A stretch of 7,131 nucleotides of DNA, from assembly GCA_000433335.1 (NCBI GenBank), contig HF996740.1:16497-23627 (forward strand). The letters are read 5' to 3'. Each line of letters starts with the position of its first letter. The stretch's first letter is position 1. Made by a program: the position numbers and the translations under genes. Source of the DNA: Clostridium sp. CAG:1219. GTDB taxonomy: Bacteria > Bacillota > Clostridia > TANB77 > CAG-465. The notes under the pieces were generated by a model. The model made no database searches. It saw nothing but the letters and a program-made list of their open reading frames with translations, and was not told the origin of the DNA. Below, piece by piece: positions 1 to 4,765 of this stretch.

Positions 1-705
1 TTTTTAAAAAAATTTTTAGCAATAATATTTTTAATAATAATTTGTCTTTCAATATACATAATAAAATCTGGTTACGACATATACAAAGATGCTATAGCTT
101 CCATGCCGATAAGCAAAAAAGTTGATGAGGTTAGTTCCTCAGACTCTTATGTAACACTAGACAACATTCCAAAAACATATCAAGAAGCTACAATTTTAAT
201 AGAAGATAAAAGATTTTATTCTCATCAAGGGATAGATATAATATCAATAGGAAGGGCAATTATAAAAGATATTTCAACTTTATCTTTGGCAGAAGGCGGA
301 AGCACTATAACCCAGCAAGTTGCAAAAAATCTATACTTAACTCAAGAAAAAAAGTTTACAAGAAAAGTAGCTGAAGTATTCCTTGCCACAAAGTTAGAAA
401 AGGAATTATCAAAAGAAAAGATTCTAGAATTATACTTAAATATAATATATTATGGTGATGGATATTATGGAATACAAAATGCATCTTACGGTTACTTTGG
501 AAAAGCTCCTTCCTCACTTAATTTAAATGAGCAAACTATTTTAGTAGGTTTACCAAACGCTCCATCTATATATCAACTTAGCAACAACTCTAATCTAACT
601 AAAAAAAGACAAGAAATAGTAATAAAAACGATGGCCAATGCAGGGCAACTTACTGAAGAACAAATAAACGAAATAAAAAGTGAAAAAAATAAAGGTGCAA
701 ATTAA
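1..705 (+). CDS. mtgA: Monofunctional peptidoglycan glycosyltransferase (GT51), 5' end outside the window
   Basis: This enzyme polymerises lipid II into glycan strands on the outer face of the membrane. The frame is open from base 1, so the gene starts upstream; 234 residues are visible. The first ~22 visible residues are a hydrophobic segment preceded by lysines, a single N-terminal membrane anchor. The GT51 motifs follow in order: EDKRFYSHQG (catalytic Glu codon 202-204), GGSTITQQ (from about 295), RKVAE with the second conserved Glu, and KILELYLN before YYGDGYYGIQNAS. A GLPNAPS motif closes the domain. The protein stops about 45 residues later with no transpeptidase domain, so it is monofunctional rather than a class A PBP. 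An internal ATG at 103 has no clear ribosome binding site and would remove the anchor, so it is not the start. The gene converges on dfrA. The family call is firm; the symbol is the usual name for this architecture. Confidence 0.93.
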   Translation, partial: FLKKFLAIIFLIIICLSIYIIKSGYDIYKDAIASMPISKKVDEVSSSDSYVTLDNIPKTYQEATILIEDKRFYSHQGIDIISIGRAIIKDISTLSLAEGGSTITQQVAKNLYLTQEKKFTRKVAEVFLATKLEKELSKEKILELYLNIIYYGDGYYGIQNASYGYFGKAPSSLNLNEQTILVGLPNAPSIYQLSNNSNLTKKRQEIVIKTMANAGQLTEEQINEIKSEKNKGAN

Positions 706-713
706 TGCACCTT
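692..713. terminator. Bidirectional terminator between the glycosyltransferase gene and dfrA
   Basis: An 8-bp stem, AAGGTGCA (692-699) with TGCACCTT (706-713), encloses a 6-nt loop, AATTAA, which contains the glycosyltransferase stop codon (703-705). Going right it is followed by a T-rich stretch (CTATTTTTACTTT). Going left, the minus-strand transcript reads TTTATTTTTTTC, a good U-tract. It can therefore end both the plus-strand gene and the thyA-dfrA transcript, whose dfrA stop codon lies at 720-722. Confidence 0.8.
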
Positions 714-719
714 CTATTT

Positions 720-1199
720 TTACTTTCGAATATACTCAACATGAGTGTAGTTTATCCCATTATCTGAATTTTTATAAAGTTCATTTCTTTCAAACTCTGT
801 TTTATCAAAATTTGGAAAATATACTTGAGCATCATTGCAGATTGCATCTATTTCAGTCAAATACATCTTTTTACTATATGGTAACATTTGTCTATATACC
901 ATGCCACCACCAATAACAAAAATTTCTTCTTTTGTATCTTTGTTTTGTTTTATAAACTCTTCTAAATTAAATACCTGATTTATATCATCATCAGATTCAA
1001 ATTTAACGTCTGTTAACACATAGTGCTCTCTGTTTGGTAATTTTTTAGGTAATGACCTAAAAGTATTTAACCCCATAAATACTTTCTTACCAGTAGTCTT
1101 TTCTTTAAAAAATTTCAAATCATTTGGAAGTGACCAAATAAGACCTCCATTTTTTCCTAGTTCCAAATTCTTTCCTACTGCCGCTATTATTGTAAACAT
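720..1199 (-). CDS. dfrA: Dihydrofolate reductase
   Basis: This enzyme reduces 7,8-dihydrofolate to tetrahydrofolate with NADPH, renewing the cofactor that ThyA oxidises. The 159-residue length matches the bacterial chromosomal family and aligns with E. coli FolA without gaps over the first ~57 residues: W22, the LPND motif with catalytic D27, F31, T46, S49, P55 and R57 (which binds the folate glutamate) are present. The Rossmann motif VIGGGMVY follows near residues 95-102, then the YLTEID strand. The position matching E. coli R44, which contacts the NADPH 2'-phosphate, is Leu here (MGLNTF). The start ATG has a GGGGGTG ribosome binding site at 1203-1209. The gap to the thyA stop is 15 nt, so the two are co-transcribed and probably translationally coupled. 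folA would be an equivalent symbol. Confidence 0.95.
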   Translation of the reverse strand: MFTIIAAVGKNLELGKNGGLIWSLPNDLKFFKEKTTGKKVFMGLNTFRSLPKKLPNREHYVLTDVKFESDDDINQVFNLEEFIKQNKDTKEEIFVIGGGMVYRQMLPYSKKMYLTEIDAICNDAQVYFPNFDKTEFERNELYKNSDNGINYTHVEYIRK

Positions 1200-1214
1200 A
1201 TAACACCCCCATTA

Positions 1215-2072
1215 TTATATTGAAACTTCCATTGGAAGTTTTCCGCAATGTTCATAACCTATGAGTTTTATATCCTTAAGTTCTCTTGAATTATCAAACT
1301 TAAAGAAGTCTTTTACTTCAGGATTTATCCAAAGCTTAGGTGCAGGTTTTGCATCTTTTCTTCTTGATATCTGTTCTTTTATTGCAGGCAAATGTTTACA
1401 ATATATATGAGTATCTGTTATTTGATACAGCATTTTGCCAGCTTTAAGTCCCGTCACATGTGCAATAAGAGATAAAAGTGTAGCATATTGTGTAATGTTA
1501 TATGGAAGTCCAAGTCCCACATCACATGAACGCTGAGTTACCCTTATATTTAGAGTATCTCCATCCACAATAAATTGACTACCATAAACACATGGAGGTA
1601 AAACAGCGGTATCCAAATAGTCTGCTTGCCATAAATCTATTATGTTTCTTCTGCTTTCGGGATGTTCAATTATTGTTTTAATGTTATTTTGTGGCCATCC
1701 ATATTTTTTAGTTATGTAGCCGTACGCCGTGCCTATAGTTCCTGCAAATTCAATACCAAAATTTCTGTTAGATCCATCTTTTCTATAGATGCCGTCACTA
1801 TCTATTTCCCATTCATCCCAAATTGTAACTCCTCTTTCTCTAAGCCAAGAGACATCGTTACTCTGTGCCTGATAGATCCACAAAAGTTCAATAACAGGAC
1901 CTTTTATTCCAACCTGTTTAGTGGTTAAAATAGGAAACTCCTCTTGCAAATCAAACTCAAAGTTGTATCCGAGTATTCTTACCGTGTCATCACCTGTTCT
2001 ATTGTGATGTACTTTTCCTTCTTTTATGATTTTCTCACAAAGATCTAAATACTGTTCATCAAATTTTGACAT
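1215..2072 (-). CDS. thyA: Thymidylate synthase (folate-dependent, ThyA type)
   Basis: ThyA methylates dUMP to dTMP using 5,10-methylene-tetrahydrofolate and releases dihydrofolate, the substrate of the next gene. The 285-residue protein carries R25 in RTGDD (phosphate binding), the paired arginines R141-R142 (ESRRNI), catalytic C161 in PPCVYGSQF, the QRSCDVGLGLPYN block (180-192) and DTHIYCKH (220-227), which correspond to the dUMP-binding residues of the family. The active site reads PCVY..Q rather than the PCH..Q of E. coli ThyA. The C-terminal LWINPEVKDF block and the CVY form resemble B. subtilis ThyA and the phage phi3T enzyme, from family knowledge. The start ATG has a GAAGGAG ribosome binding site (2081-2087) 8 nt upstream. 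It is the first gene of a thyA-dfrA operon. Confidence 0.97.
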   Translation of the reverse strand: MSKFDEQYLDLCEKIIKEGKVHHNRTGDDTVRILGYNFEFDLQEEFPILTTKQVGIKGPVIELLWIYQAQSNDVSWLRERGVTIWDEWEIDSDGIYRKDGSNRNFGIEFAGTIGTAYGYITKKYGWPQNNIKTIIEHPESRRNIIDLWQADYLDTAVLPPCVYGSQFIVDGDTLNIRVTQRSCDVGLGLPYNITQYATLLSLIAHVTGLKAGKMLYQITDTHIYCKHLPAIKEQISRRKDAKPAPKLWINPEVKDFFKFDNSRELKDIKLIGYEHCGKLPMEVSI

Positions 2073-2098
2073 AACTAAAACTCCTTCTAATATTTATT

Positions 2099-2141
2099 TT
2101 GAGTATCAATCTTTACTCAAACGTATTATAGCATTTTGAGT
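2099..2141. repeat. Three TTTGAGT-like half-sites around the thyA -10 element and start site
   Basis: TTGAGTA at 2099-2105 forms an inverted repeat with TACTCAA at 2114-2120 (8-nt gap). ACTCAAA at 2115-2121 forms a second inverted repeat with TTTGAGT at 2135-2141 (13-nt gap). The second pair is centred on base 2128, inside the TATAAT hexamer. The layout resembles a repressor operator. The first pair would also fold as a hairpin at the extreme 5' end of the thyA mRNA. That the repeats exist is certain; their role is inferred. Confidence 0.5.
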
Positions 2142-2153
2142 TATTAATTTCAA
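2125..2153 (-). promoter_or_regulatory. SigA-type promoter of thyA-dfrA
   Basis: On the minus strand, TTGAAA (2153-2148), a 17-bp spacer and a perfect TATAAT (2130-2125) preceded by TGC form an extended -10 promoter. Transcription would begin near 2118, giving a leader of about 46 nt to the thyA ATG. Confidence 0.82.
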
Positions 2154-2189
2154 TATTTTTTGTCATTTAAAAATATTTTCAATAAATGC

Positions 2190-2218
2190 TTGATTTTTAT
2201 CCACTATTATGTTAAAAT
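2190..2218 (+). promoter_or_regulatory. SigA-type promoter of rpsT
   Basis: TTGATT (2190-2195), a 17-bp spacer and TAAAAT (2213-2218) preceded by TGT (extended -10) lie upstream of rpsT. The start site would be near 2225, leaving a short leader of about 34 nt. The promoter is divergent from the thyA promoter, with about 36 bp between the two -35 hexamers. Confidence 0.75.
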
Positions 2219-2258
2219 GTTTTGGTAATAATTAAGATTTCATTTAAGGAGGTGCAAT

Positions 2259-2513
2259 ATGCCAAACATTAAATCAGCAAAGAAAAGAGTTTTAGTAGCA
2301 CAAACAAAAACTATACAAAACAGAGCTACAAAAAAAGCGTATAAAGAAGCTGTAAAAGCTTTTGAAGCTGCAGTAGCAGAAAACAGTAATGAAAAAGAAG
2401 AATTATATAAAAAGGCTGTTAGCCTAGTAGATAAAGCATGGTCTAAAGGTGTTCTTGCTAAAAACACAGCTGCAAGAAAAAAAGCAGGTCTTGCAAAATT
2501 ATTAAACAAATAG
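2259..2513 (+). CDS. rpsT: 30S ribosomal protein S20
   Basis: S20 is an early-binding 16S rRNA protein at the bottom of the 30S body. The 84-residue product is very Lys/Ala-rich and shows the family landmarks: the N-terminal MPNIKSAKKR, a helix with NRATKKAYKEAVKAFE near residues 21-36, and the C-terminal KGVLAKNTAARKKAGLAKLL block. The length is normal. The ATG follows an excellent AAGGAGGTG (2246-2254). It is a single-gene unit with its own promoter and terminator. In many Firmicutes rpsT lies near holA or gpr; neither is visible here. Confidence 0.98.
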   Translation: MPNIKSAKKRVLVAQTKTIQNRATKKAYKEAVKAFEAAVAENSNEKEELYKKAVSLVDKAWSKGVLAKNTAARKKAGLAKLLNK

Positions 2514-2517
2514 TTTT

Positions 2518-2545
2518 AAACTCAACTTTAACGTTGAGTTTTTTT
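2518..2545 (+). terminator. rpsT intrinsic terminator
   Basis: A 9-bp stem, AAACTCAAC (2518-2526) with GTTGAGTTT (2533-2541), has a 6-nt loop and runs into a T-tract ending at 2545. It starts 5 nt after the rpsT stop codon and separates rpsT from the promoter of the next gene. Confidence 0.88.
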
Positions 2546-2553
2546 GTGTCTAT

Positions 2554-2582
2554 TTGACTTTTTATGTAAATCATGATATAAT
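2554..2582 (+). promoter_or_regulatory. Strong SigA-type promoter for the unknown gene at 2687
   Basis: TTGACT (2554-2559), a 17-bp spacer ending in TGA, and a perfect TATAAT (2577-2582) form a near-consensus extended -10 promoter just after the rpsT terminator. Transcription would start near 2589, leaving a leader of about 98 nt before the ATG. Confidence 0.82.
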
Positions 2583-2588
2583 ATTTTT

Positions 2589-2686
2589 GCATTTTTATTT
2601 AAAAGTTGTGCAAGATTTTGCATACATTTATAAGTGACATAGGGTTACTTAATTGCCTGCTATCTGCCAGCTAGAAAGAAGGAAAT
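2589..2686 (+). promoter_or_regulatory. Structured 5' leader of the unknown gene
   Basis: Two hairpins can be drawn in this untranslated stretch. The first is TGCAA (2609-2613) with TTGCA (2618-2622), loop GATT, extendable by a G-U and a T-A pair. The second is TAAGTGAC (2631-2638) with GTTACTTA (2644-2651), loop ATAGG, 8 pairs including one G-U. A C/G-richer stretch (2654-2672) with an imperfect CTGCTA/CTGCCA direct repeat follows, then the AAGAAGG ribosome binding site (2676-2682), only 4 nt from the ATG. It matches no riboswitch class I know, and neither hairpin has a terminator-like U-tract. Confidence 0.4.
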
Positions 2687-3478
2687 ATGTCTACATTATT
2701 ATTAGAACCGAAGGCCAAAAGCACATATGCAATGTCTCTTTCCAAAGATAAGGAAGCTCTCTTTCTATATCTTGAGAAGTTAGGAGACTCTCCTCAAATA
2801 ATATCTAGCGTTTTGTGGCTTTCTTATTACTCACCTGAGTATATGTTAAGCACCAATGGTTTTTCGAAAGGTGCGAATATTAATGTTATTCGCAGAGAAA
2901 CTTTACGGTTATTAAAGCTTACTTCCCCAGAAATTTGGGAGAGTGTCACCTCAGATCCTGTAACAGAATGTGAAAAAATACTATGTGATAAGCTTCCTAA
3001 AGGTTCCTTTGGATTGGTCAAGTATAAAATAATTAAATTTGTAAAAGTTGCCGACCGTGATGTTATAGATAGGGCGTGTTTCTTACTCACTTCAGAAGAA
3101 CAGAAAAATCAATTTGGCGGTCTACGCTCTATTCTTTTAAAGTTCAACGAGTCTCAATATCTTCTTCCTGTAGCTTTCGACATCGGCAACATGATAAAAG
3201 ATCTCATGCAAAATGAAGAAATTGCACGCGACATAACTGAACAACCTTTTATTGAAACTACTGCAATATCTACGAATGATAATATAAACTCTATAGTAGC
3301 GTTTAAGAAAATTGCAGATTCTTTGATAAAAAAGGGATTTTCAATGGAATTTCTTTCAAAAATAATAGTTTCAAAAGACGTTGCAAAAGACATTTCAGAA
3401 TTTTGCAGGATTTCTAACTCATTAATAGGAAAGGAGTTAACACCCGAATTTTTGTTACTCTTAATTTTAGGTAACTAA
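2687..3478 (+). CDS. Uncharacterised helical protein with C-terminal repeats
   Basis: I do not recognise this 263-residue protein. It has no signal peptide, no clear membrane span and no catalytic motif that I can name. Hydrophobic residues are spaced as in amphipathic helices throughout, which suggests a soluble all-alpha fold. The C-terminus holds similar units: F206 to I227 and F239 to I260 share F..I..SLI.K....EFL...I with a 33-residue period. A third, weaker unit at about 153-185 ends EEIARDITE, matching KDVAKDISE at 230-238. This recalls HEAT- or TPR-like helical-pair repeats, but matches neither consensus well enough to name. The composition looks somewhat less AT-rich than its neighbours, a possible sign of a different origin. 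It is a single-gene unit with its own promoter and long leader, converging on yabG. That it is a real coding sequence is well supported; the function is unknown. Confidence 0.85.
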   Translation: MSTLLLEPKAKSTYAMSLSKDKEALFLYLEKLGDSPQIISSVLWLSYYSPEYMLSTNGFSKGANINVIRRETLRLLKLTSPEIWESVTSDPVTECEKILCDKLPKGSFGLVKYKIIKFVKVADRDVIDRACFLLTSEEQKNQFGGLRSILLKFNESQYLLPVAFDIGNMIKDLMQNEEIARDITEQPFIETTAISTNDNINSIVAFKKIADSLIKKGFSMEFLSKIIVSKDVAKDISEFCRISNSLIGKELTPEFLLLLILGN

Positions 3479-3481
3479 TTA

Positions 3482-3514
3482 AAAAAACTCACGTAATAAA
3501 TACGTGAGTTTTTT
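3482..3514. terminator. Bidirectional terminator between the unknown gene and yabG
   Basis: A perfect stem, ACTCACGTA (3487-3495) with TACGTGAGT (3501-3509), has a 5-nt loop and is flanked by an A-tract (3482-3486) on the left and a T-tract (3510-3514) on the right. Both strands therefore have a U-tract. The yabG stop codon (3513-3515) overlaps the right arm's T-tract. Confidence 0.92.
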
Positions 3515-4379
3515 ATATTCCTGGCATACCAGTTCTGTATGTTCCTCTAGTTTGTATCCCACCTATTCCATTTATTCCCTCACGAGTATTAGATAAAATG
3601 TTGGAAATTGAAACAAATTCTTCAACAGGTGTATATGCAATACTCTCTGCTACAATTATTGGATCCATCATATCTATCAACACTCTTTTAGGAGCAGATG
3701 CAAAATTGGCTCCCGCTGAAATTATAGCTTCATAATAACTTTGACATGCCCCGGCAAATATAACTAAATTGTCAAGATTATGCTCATACCTTCTTGCTTC
3801 TAAAACACTTTGAACATAAAATTTAGAATTTTTATAATTATCTATATTATAAATATCATTTCTTCTTTTTATAAAAGCATCATGGCCTGTAAGTATTAGT
3901 ATATTAGGCCTTATTTTTTGAAGTAATTGATAAACTTGCTTATATTGTTCTTGCTCTGGTATATTATATACATAAGCTTTAATTCCCATTTTTTTATACA
4001 ATTCTCTACTCTTATTTGCATATTCTAAATCTCCATCTATATGTAAAATTATTCCCGGTTTCTTGTATATTTTTTCTCTTTCAAAATAATTTGGACTATC
4101 ATATACTCTTAATTCATCTCTAGGATACCATTTTTTCTTCATTCCATTATAACATCTGCTCATTCTTGATTGTCTTGAAAGCTCAATATTTTTTATTCTT
4201 CTGTCTTTTTCTTCATCGTCTATATGCTTTAAATCATACACTGGAGCATCTGCAACAATTCGTACTGTTATTCCTACCAGTTCCGCACTACCATTTATTA
4301 TATTTGTTATTCTAAATAATACATCAAAATTATAGGATTTTCTAGCTACTATATCACCTATTTTAAAATTTTCCTGCAT
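3513..4379 (-). CDS. yabG: Sporulation-specific protease YabG
   Basis: YabG (peptidase family U57) works in the mother cell late in sporulation and trims spore coat proteins; in Clostridioides difficile it also processes the germination proteins CspBA and pro-SleC (family knowledge). The N-terminal ~45 residues (FKIGDIVARKSY...) form a small beta-rich KOW-like region, followed by a charged linker. The core carries ILTGHDAF, with a candidate catalytic His at H166, and FAGACQSYYEA, with a candidate nucleophile at C212, then the conserved TREGINGIGGIQTRG tail. At 288 residues it matches the usual ~290. I chose ATG 4379 because GAGGTG (4391-4386) lies 6 nt upstream. The longer frame would begin at a GTG (4388) that is itself part of this ribosome binding site. 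Its presence marks the organism as a spore former. Confidence 0.95.
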   Translation of the reverse strand: MQENFKIGDIVARKSYNFDVLFRITNIINGSAELVGITVRIVADAPVYDLKHIDDEEKDRRIKNIELSRQSRMSRCYNGMKKKWYPRDELRVYDSPNYFEREKIYKKPGIILHIDGDLEYANKSRELYKKMGIKAYVYNIPEQEQYKQVYQLLQKIRPNILILTGHDAFIKRRNDIYNIDNYKNSKFYVQSVLEARRYEHNLDNLVIFAGACQSYYEAIISAGANFASAPKRVLIDMMDPIIVAESIAYTPVEEFVSISNILSNTREGINGIGGIQTRGTYRTGMPGI

Positions 4380-4397
4380 TAATTTCACCTCATATGA

Positions 4398-4425
4398 TAG
4401 TGTATGATTTATTTAAAATTATGTG
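4398..4425 (-). promoter_or_regulatory. Candidate mother-cell (SigK or SigE) promoter of yabG
   Basis: On the minus strand, CATACACTA (4406-4398) fits the SigK -10 pattern CATAnnnTA and also the SigE pattern CATACAnT. CACA (4425-4422), 15 nt upstream, fits the SigK -35 pattern, whose usual spacing is about 16. The SigE -35 match at its expected spacing is poorer. The start would fall near 4391, giving a very short leader. B. subtilis yabG is known to be SigK-dependent. Confidence 0.55.
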
Positions 4426-4428
4426 AAA

Positions 4429-4459
4429 GGAGAGCTTCATTAAATTAATGAAACTCTCC
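4429..4459. repeat. 31-nt near-perfect hairpin between the small ORF and yabG
   Basis: GGAGAG (4429-4434) pairs with CTCTCC (4454-4459), and after one mismatch TTCATTAA (4436-4443) pairs with TTAATGAA (4445-4452) around a single central base. On the minus strand it begins 8 nt after the small ORF stop and is followed by only TTTC, so it is a weak intrinsic terminator at best. It could end the small ORF transcript before yabG, protect a 3' end, or bind a protein. Confidence 0.55.
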
Positions 4460-4467
4460 CAAAGAAC

Positions 4468-4617
4468 TCACATTTTGCCTTTCTTACTATACACTATTTT
4501 TCTGACTTTGCGCACACAAGCATTTATATTTTTCTTATACAGGCTCAGACGCTTTTGTTCTTCTTTTATACAACTTCTTATTGCATCAAAATCTAAATTT
4601 ACTGTGTAATTTTGCAT
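4468..4617 (-). CDS. Small basic protein of 49 residues, function unknown
   Basis: The ORF begins ATG at 4617, with GAGGTG (4628-4623) 5 nt upstream, and stops with TGA at 4468-4470. It encodes 49 residues starting MQNYTVNLDFDAIRSCIKEE. It has 13 Lys/Arg against 4 Asp/Glu, two cysteines (C16, C34), no signal peptide and no membrane span. Residues ~10-42 look like a helix with a basic C-terminal half, which would suit nucleic acid or membrane-surface binding, though that is inference. A TTGAAA-17-TAAAAT promoter lies about 60 nt upstream. It lies upstream of yabG on the same strand but is separated from it by the 4429-4459 hairpin and the yabG promoter. I know no family for it. The ribosome binding site and promoter favour a real gene; the short length leaves doubt. 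Confidence 0.55.
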   Translation of the reverse strand: MQNYTVNLDFDAIRSCIKEEQKRLSLYKKNINACVRKVRKIVYSKKGKM

Positions 4618-4682
4618 AAAACTTCACCTCGCTAATAAATAATGATTTATATAGGAAATAAACTTATACTAAACTAATATGT

Positions 4683-4711
4683 ATTTTATATCATTTCAAT
4701 TAATATTTCAA
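4683..4711 (-). promoter_or_regulatory. Candidate SigA-type promoter of the 49-residue ORF
   Basis: On the minus strand, TTGAAA (4711-4706), a 17-bp spacer and TAAAAT (4688-4683) would start transcription near 4676. The region is extremely AT-rich, so a chance match is possible. The correct spacing and its position upstream of a well-formed ribosome binding site support it. Confidence 0.5.
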
Positions 4712-4712
4712 G

Positions 4713-4741
4713 TTGACTTTAATATATTTTTGATTTAAAAT
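4713..4741 (+). promoter_or_regulatory. SigA-type promoter of the Wzy_C gene
   Basis: TTGACT (4713-4718), a 17-bp spacer and TAAAAT (4736-4741) are followed by AAGGAGG (4754-4760) and the ATG at 4766. The predicted start near 4748 would leave a leader of about 18 nt. The -35 hexamer lies 1 bp from the -35 of the opposing promoter. Confidence 0.65.
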
Positions 4742-4765
4742 CTATTTATATTTAAGGAGGATAGC

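Noticed and set aside
680..916. Plus-strand ORF of 78 codons
   Set aside because: It lies mostly antisense to the strongly supported dfrA, crosses the bidirectional terminator and has a composition unlike a protein (many His, Phe and Tyr).
1662..1928. Plus-strand ORF of 88 codons inside thyA
   Set aside because: It is antisense to conserved thyA sequence including the dUMP-binding region, with no ribosome binding site or recognisable motif.
2240..2509. Minus-strand ORF of 89 codons over rpsT
   Set aside because: It is the antisense shadow of the Lys/Ala-rich rpsT gene; its Phe/Leu/Ala-rich product reflects the complementary codons.
2589..2686. Known riboswitch (for example c-di-GMP or THF) in the leader of the unknown gene
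   Set aside because: The conserved cores of those classes are not visible, the region is too short for most, and there is no terminator/antiterminator pair.
2827..3393. Two minus-strand ORFs (2827-3090 and 3154-3393)
   Set aside because: Both are antisense to the 263-codon gene, which has its own promoter, ribosome binding site and terminator; neither antisense frame has a start signal.
4380..4388. GTG start for yabG at 4388
   Set aside because: The GTG is part of the GAGGTG ribosome binding site serving ATG 4379, and no other ribosome binding site stands before it.
4448..4609. Plus-strand ORF of 53 codons antisense to the small basic ORF
   Set aside because: Its start lies inside the 4429-4459 hairpin, the only SD-like GGAGAG is 13 nt away and within the stem, and the opposite strand has a better ribosome binding site and promoter.
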